Shown here one piece after another: positions 1 through 2,383 of a DNA stretch of 5,299 nucleotides; position 1 is the stretch's first letter; each line of letters begins with the position of its first letter. The DNA lies in assembly GCA_014378225.1 (NCBI GenBank), contig JACMOA010000074.1:1-5299 (forward strand). Direction: 5' to 3'. The stretch is from Deinococcales bacterium. Its GTDB lineage: Bacteria > Deinococcota > Deinococci > Deinococcales > Deinococcaceae. The translations under genes were made by a program, and so were the position numbers. Under the pieces are notes generated by a model, which was given only the letters and a program-made list of their open reading frames with translations, was not told the origin of the DNA and searched no databases.

Positions 1-92
1 GATGCCCGATAGTTGCTGTTTTCGCCAAGACGCCCGGAAGGTGTCACTTTGTTCAAGACGTGCCGCAGTTGGGTCAAGACAGCCGGAGACAC
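1..92 (-). CDS. Possible 5' end of a divergent hypothetical gene (partial)
   Basis: On the minus strand a frame stays open from a GTG at 92-90 to the window edge, giving 30 residues that begin MSPAVLTQLRHVLNKV and end NSNYRA. I do not recognise the protein. Support is modest: the frame has no stop, the residues look like ordinary helical protein, codon third positions favour G/C, and a TAAACT box (minus strand, 108-103) lies 10 bases before the GTG, as for leaderless genes. The frame is also open further upstream, so the true start could be another GTG. A competing plus-strand frame over the same bases is richer in Cys and His and looks less like protein. The gene would be divergent from the one at 147. 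Confidence 0.35.
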   Translation of the reverse strand, partial: MSPAVLTQLRHVLNKVTPSGRLGENSNYRA

Positions 93-102
93 TACACTGA
101 CC

Positions 103-108
103 AGTTTA
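103..108 (-). promoter_or_regulatory. Putative -10 box of the divergent partial gene
   Basis: The minus strand reads TAAACT here, identical to the box in front of the gene at 147 on the other strand. It lies 10 bases before the GTG at 92, which would give a very short or absent leader. No convincing -35 box is seen. It overlaps the palindrome GTTTAAAC (104-111). Confidence 0.3.
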
Positions 109-134
109 AACGCAACTCCACTTCCCTTCTCCAC

Positions 135-140
135 TAAACT
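135..140 (+). promoter_or_regulatory. Putative -10 box giving a leaderless mRNA
   Basis: TAAACT fits the TANNNT -10 pattern and ends six bases before the ATG at 147, so transcription would begin at or next to the start codon. No Shine-Dalgarno is present in the pyrimidine-rich sequence upstream, which agrees with leaderless translation as is common in Deinococcota. No clear -35 hexamer is visible at 17 bases spacing. Confidence 0.45.
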
Positions 141-146
141 AAAGCT

Positions 147-380
147 ATGGACCTCAACTTCGGCAAAGCCCTGCTAAATGGACGCAACTACCGTGACCTG
201 TCCGACGACGAAATCTTACAGCGTTCCAAAGAGCTGCTCGAGGGCTGGATGTCTGGGGACCACACCCTCGAGCGTCCCAAACTATACGACCACTACGCCA
301 TTCTTTTTCTGGCCCTGGTCCGGCGGGTACAGGAACTAGAGGAGAAGGTTCATTCGCTCGAGTTCGATTCTAAGAAGTGA
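147..380 (+). CDS. Small helical hypothetical protein (77 aa)
   Basis: I do not recognise this protein. It has 77 residues, is charged, and looks mostly helical. Residues about 18-34 (DLSDDEILQRSKELLEG) resemble an amphipathic helix, and residues about 52-77 (LFLALVRRVQELEEKV...) have leucine/valine heptad spacing suggesting a short C-terminal coiled coil and perhaps dimerisation. There is no signal peptide, membrane segment or cysteine, so it is probably cytoplasmic. The ATG at 147 is preceded by a TAAACT box six bases away and no Shine-Dalgarno, so the mRNA is probably leaderless. It contains three CTCGAG hexamers, all read as Leu-Glu. The next gene is 85 bp downstream on the same strand. 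That this is a real gene rests on protein-like composition, codon use and the promoter, not on homology. Confidence 0.65.
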   Translation: MDLNFGKALLNGRNYRDLSDDEILQRSKELLEGWMSGDHTLERPKLYDHYAILFLALVRRVQELEEKVHSLEFDSKK

Positions 381-465
381 GTCTAATACACTCATATTTT
401 AGAGTGCAAGCGCACATAGAAATTTACGCACATTCAGGCGCTCGAATGGATGGTAAGTTAGGACC

Positions 466-711
466 ATGAACGTCCAGTGGGTGCAAAGCGATTATCTAAA
501 AAACGTGGAGCAGCAATGGGAACTCGACCCTCGAGATTTTGAGCGTAGCCTCTACGAAGCAGTACCCCAGAAGCGCGAGGAAGGCGTGAACTGGACGATG
601 GTGCTGGTAGCCGTTATCCTGGCGATGCTGATGGTTTACTCGAGCATGACCGGGTATTTGCACTTGCTTCCGCAGCCCATCCTGCCCACCCCGATGCCGG
701 ACATCACCTGA
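466..711 (+). CDS. Small single-pass membrane protein of unknown function (81 aa)
   Basis: This unrecognised 81-residue protein has a charged N-terminal part (residues 1-40), then one hydrophobic segment at about residues 43-65 (NWTMVLVAVILAMLMVY and onward), and a short proline-rich tail (QPILPTPMPDIT). The charged residues before the membrane segment (QKREEG) suggest a cytoplasmic N-terminus and an outer tail, although a long uncleaved signal anchor is equally possible. The ATG at 466 has AGGA only two bases upstream (460-463), a poor ribosome-binding spacing, so the start is moderately certain. It contains two CTCGAG sites in two different phases (Pro-Arg-Asp and Tyr-Ser-Ser). A terminator follows at 749-779, so this gene ends its transcription unit, possibly together with the gene at 147. 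Confidence 0.65.
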   Translation: MNVQWVQSDYLKNVEQQWELDPRDFERSLYEAVPQKREEGVNWTMVLVAVILAMLMVYSSMTGYLHLLPQPILPTPMPDIT

Positions 712-748
712 GCAAATAGCTCGAGCGTCCTGCTAAAGTTAAAATTTT

Positions 749-779
749 GCCCTCTTCCTGTAACGGTGAAGGGCTTTTT
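749..779 (+). terminator. Rho-independent terminator after the membrane-protein gene
   Basis: A 5' arm GCCCTCTTC (749-757) can pair with GAAGGGC (768-774), giving a GC-rich stem with a small bulge and a loop of about ten bases, followed directly by TTTTT (775-779). It lies 37 bases after the stop codon at 711. An AAAATTTT run just before the stem (741-748) means transcripts from the opposite strand would also meet A/T tracts, but the T-run after the hairpin points to termination on the plus strand. Confidence 0.75.
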
Positions 780-854
780 CGATTATCGAGTAAAACGCTA
801 GAGCAGTTTAGGAACGGGGATGAAAGGACTTCCCGATTTGGAGAATCTGCATAT

Positions 855-922
855 CCTATTGAGCACAGTGAAACATCTCATCCCAGTCGATATTCAGACC
901 CTCCGCTCTGCTCAGAGTGACA
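855..922. repeat. Inverted pair of diverged intergenic repeats (TGTCATTCTGAGC family)
   Basis: On the minus strand, 922-894 reads TGTCACTCTGAGC, then AGAGCGGAGGGTCTGA. I recall this as closely similar to a dispersed intergenic motif seen in many bacterial genomes (TGTCATTCTGAGCGAAGCG and onward, often mistranslated as HSERSEES). On the plus strand, 855-883 carries a more decayed copy in the opposite orientation (CCTATTGAGCACAGTG then AAACATCTCA). An ungapped alignment of the two over 29 positions gives 17 identities. As facing copies they could form a long imperfect hairpin in RNA or single-stranded DNA. The pair lies between convergent genes and behind a terminator, the usual location for such elements. 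No transposase or flanking duplication is visible. Confidence 0.55.
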
Positions 923-936
923 CACCCAAAGTGTCA
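918..936. repeat. Short inverted repeat beside the intergenic element
   Basis: TGACAC (918-923) and GTGTCA (931-936) form a six-base stem around a seven-base loop. It overlaps the outer end of the minus-oriented repeat copy, where the TGTCAC of that copy appears again as a partial duplicate. There is no T-run on either side, so it is unlikely to be an efficient intrinsic terminator for the minus-strand gene ending at 978. Confidence 0.4.
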
Positions 937-977
937 TCGCTCGAGATGAAACAAGGAAGTTATTTCGTCCCCAATCC

Positions 978-1283
978 TTAGCGGTCAAACTTGCCGTATC
1001 CAGCAGATTCGCGGCGCTGTGCGCCCCTGGCATAATCCAGTTGCGCCTCGATGTCCTGTTTGCCCTCGAGAAAGGCACTGTCTGGAATCCAATACGCCAA
1101 ACGCGATTCTCCCAGTTGTACATGGAACTTCTGCAGGTCTTCTTCGTTTTGCCAAAAAATAACCCGCTCAAACCCGTTTACATCGGCCCAGCTCGAGATG
1201 CGGGCCATGACCCGCTTGACTGCGCTGGAATCGGGAAAAGTGTAAGGCTGGGAGTCGTGAGTGTAAAATTCGATGTTCGCCAT
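978..1283 (-). CDS. Conserved-looking hypothetical protein (101 aa)
   Basis: The product is 101 residues, soluble, and not recognised. It begins MANIEFYTHDSQPYTFPD and has alternating hydrophobic stretches (FERVIFWQ, about residues 39-46; FHVQLGESRLAYWIP, about 53-67) suggesting beta strands, with a helix near SAVKRVMARISSW (about 20-32) and a charged C-terminal tail. The frame is open up to an ATG at 1370, but I choose the ATG at 1283. There GGGAGG (minus strand, 1294-1289) lies five bases upstream, the best Shine-Dalgarno in the window, and the extra 29 residues from the upstream start read poorly as protein. It converges on the gene at 466 and diverges from the exonuclease gene. It carries two CTCGAG sites, read as Leu-Glu and Ser-Ser. 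Confidence 0.7.
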   Translation of the reverse strand: MANIEFYTHDSQPYTFPDSSAVKRVMARISSWADVNGFERVIFWQNEEDLQKFHVQLGESRLAYWIPDSAFLEGKQDIEAQLDYARGAQRRESAGYGKFDR

Positions 1284-1288
1284 AAAAG

Positions 1289-1294
1289 CCTCCC
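1289..1294 (-). promoter_or_regulatory. Strong Shine-Dalgarno fixing the start of the minus-strand gene
   Basis: The minus strand reads GGGAGG here, five bases before the ATG at 1283. It decides between this start and the in-frame ATG at 1370, which has no such site. It contrasts with the leaderless-looking genes at 147 and 1402. Confidence 0.7.
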
Positions 1295-1387
1295 TAATGT
1301 CCCTAAAAGTGAGGGTGCGTTCGCATCCTGCTATTAAACTCAAACTTCGCTCGAGCGTGACCAACTTCATACCCTCAAACCGTATCC

Positions 1388-1393
1388 TAACCT
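1388..1393 (+). promoter_or_regulatory. Putative -10 box of the exonuclease gene
   Basis: TAACCT ends eight bases before the ATG at 1402; an overlapping TATCCT (1383-1388) is the alternative. Either would give a leader of about zero to seven bases. The bases before the ATG (CTAAACACCC) contain no Shine-Dalgarno, which supports leaderless initiation. No clear -35 box is seen. Confidence 0.4.
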
Positions 1394-1401
1394 AAACACC
1401 C

Positions 1402-2157
1402 ATGAAAATAATCACACTAAATCTAAACGGGCTGCGCTCGAGCGTGCAAAAAGGCTTACTGGGCTGGCTCGAGGCAGAGAGTCCAGACCTGATTTTATTC
1501 CAGGAAGTTCGCGCTGGAGCCACGCCGCTGCCTTTAACAGCTCTGGGTTATTTTAGCCGCTGGATGCCCGCACAAAGAGCCGGGTACAGTGGGGTGGCCC
1601 TGGCCAGTAAACTCGAGCCGCTCGAGGTGATTTACGGCCTGAACCGGGAGCAAATAGACGCCGAGGGCCGGGTGATTCTGGCCCGTTTCGAGAACTTTAG
1701 CGCTCTGAGTGTTTATGTTCCCAGTGGTTCGAGCGGACCCGTTCGCCAGGAATTCAAGATGGCCTTTCTCGAGGATTTTTACGGGTATGTCAAGTGTATG
1801 CTCGAGGTGGGGCCGCTGATTATTGGCGGAGATTTCAACATCGCCCACGGTCCGATTGACCTCAAAAACTGGCGTTCTAACGGGAAAAATTCGGGTTTTT
1901 TGCCGCAGGAGCGCGAGTGGATGACCCGCTTTCTGGCACTGGGCCTTACCGACACGCACCGCACTCTGCTGGGCGAAAAAGCTGAATATACCTGGTGGAG
2001 CAGTCGTGGGGCGGCTTACACAGGTGATGTGGGCTGGCGGCTGGATTATCAGGTGTGCTCGAGCGGATTCACCCCACTGGCTCACCAGGTTCACCGCGAT
2101 GCAAGGCTTAGTGACCATGCAGCCCTGAGCGTGGAGTACGCGCCGCTCGAGCGATGA
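1402..2157 (+). CDS. xth: Exodeoxyribonuclease III family AP endonuclease
   Basis: A 251-residue enzyme of the ExoIII/APE1 branch of the endonuclease/exonuclease/phosphatase fold, which cuts DNA 5' of abasic sites and removes 3'-blocking groups in base-excision repair in the cytoplasm. The family signatures are all present in order: MKIITLNLNGLRS with the conserved Asn7; the metal ligand Glu35 in FQEVR; Tyr105 in SVYVPSGS; Asp144 and Asn146 in IIGGDFNIA; Asp215 in GWRLDYQVCSS; and Asp238-His239 in LSDHAAL at the C-terminus. Length is close to E. coli ExoIII (268 aa). The ATG at 1402 starts directly at the conserved first strand, so nothing is missing. It has no Shine-Dalgarno and is probably leaderless. 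Every Leu-Glu pair in it is written CTCGAG. The exact subgroup (ExoIII or ExoA-like) cannot be settled by eye. Confidence 0.95.
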   Translation: MKIITLNLNGLRSSVQKGLLGWLEAESPDLILFQEVRAGATPLPLTALGYFSRWMPAQRAGYSGVALASKLEPLEVIYGLNREQIDAEGRVILARFENFSALSVYVPSGSSGPVRQEFKMAFLEDFYGYVKCMLEVGPLIIGGDFNIAHGPIDLKNWRSNGKNSGFLPQEREWMTRFLALGLTDTHRTLLGEKAEYTWWSSRGAAYTGDVGWRLDYQVCSSGFTPLAHQVHRDARLSDHAALSVEYAPLER

Positions 2158-2249
2158 GCCAATGGCCACAAATGCCCCACCAGGAACGTGTGGCTCACAC
2201 TACCTTGCACATTCTTCCCGGCTCGAGCCTACGCTCTCCTGGCATGGCG

Positions 2250-2258
2250 TGCTATACT
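2250..2258 (+). promoter_or_regulatory. Extended -10 promoter for the RNase R gene
   Basis: TGCTATACT at 2250-2258 fits the extended -10 pattern TGNTATAAT with one mismatch; the TATACT core is 2253-2258. No good -35 hexamer lies 17 bases upstream, which is normal for extended -10 promoters. Transcription would start near 2265, giving an untranslated leader of about 120 bases before the ATG at 2384. The 226-bp spacer between the exonuclease stop and this start holds no other supported feature apart from two CTCGAG sites (2222 and 2271), one of them within the 10-base palindrome GGCTCGAGCC (2220-2229). Confidence 0.5.
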
Positions 2259-2375
2259 GAACCCAGCACGCTCGAGAGAAGCGTACAATTAGCGCGGTTT
2301 GTCGGCATCGCCCCCACAATAGAAAAGCGGGATTAGGCGACGGGTTTGGGATAAATCAAGATAAACCGTGAAAAT

Positions 2376-2380
2376 GAGGA
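2376..2380 (+). promoter_or_regulatory. Ribosome binding site of the RNase R gene
   Basis: GAGGA ends three bases before the ATG at 2384, a rather short spacing. An in-frame TGA at 2375-2377 overlaps it, so translation cannot start further upstream in this frame, and ATG 2384 is the first possible ATG. An in-frame ATG at 2450 has no better site. Confidence 0.5.
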
Positions 2381-2383
2381 TGG

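Noticed and set aside
404..415. GTGC-AAGC-GCAC small hairpin between the first two genes
   Set aside because: A four-base stem without a T-run is too weak to call a terminator or operator.
820..981. A 53-codon plus-strand frame starting at ATG 820
   Set aside because: It runs through both repeat copies (the stretch TLRSAQSDT is the repeat read in one frame), overlaps the stop of the minus-strand gene and has no proper ribosome site spacing. It is most likely chance.
1284..1370. A longer N-terminus (29 extra residues) for the minus-strand gene, starting at 1370
   Set aside because: The strong GGGAGG site five bases before ATG 1283 decides for the shorter form, and the extra residues would cover the divergent promoter region.
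1534..2169. A 211-aa minus-strand frame opposite the exonuclease
   Set aside because: The plus strand encodes an intact ExoIII family enzyme with all catalytic residues; the antisense frame has no family features.
2154..2336. A 60-aa frame whose ATG overlaps the exonuclease stop codon as ATGA
   Set aside because: The overlap looks like translational coupling, but the protein (MSQWPQMPHQERVAH...) does not look folded, no ribosome site precedes it, and the best promoter of the region lies inside it.
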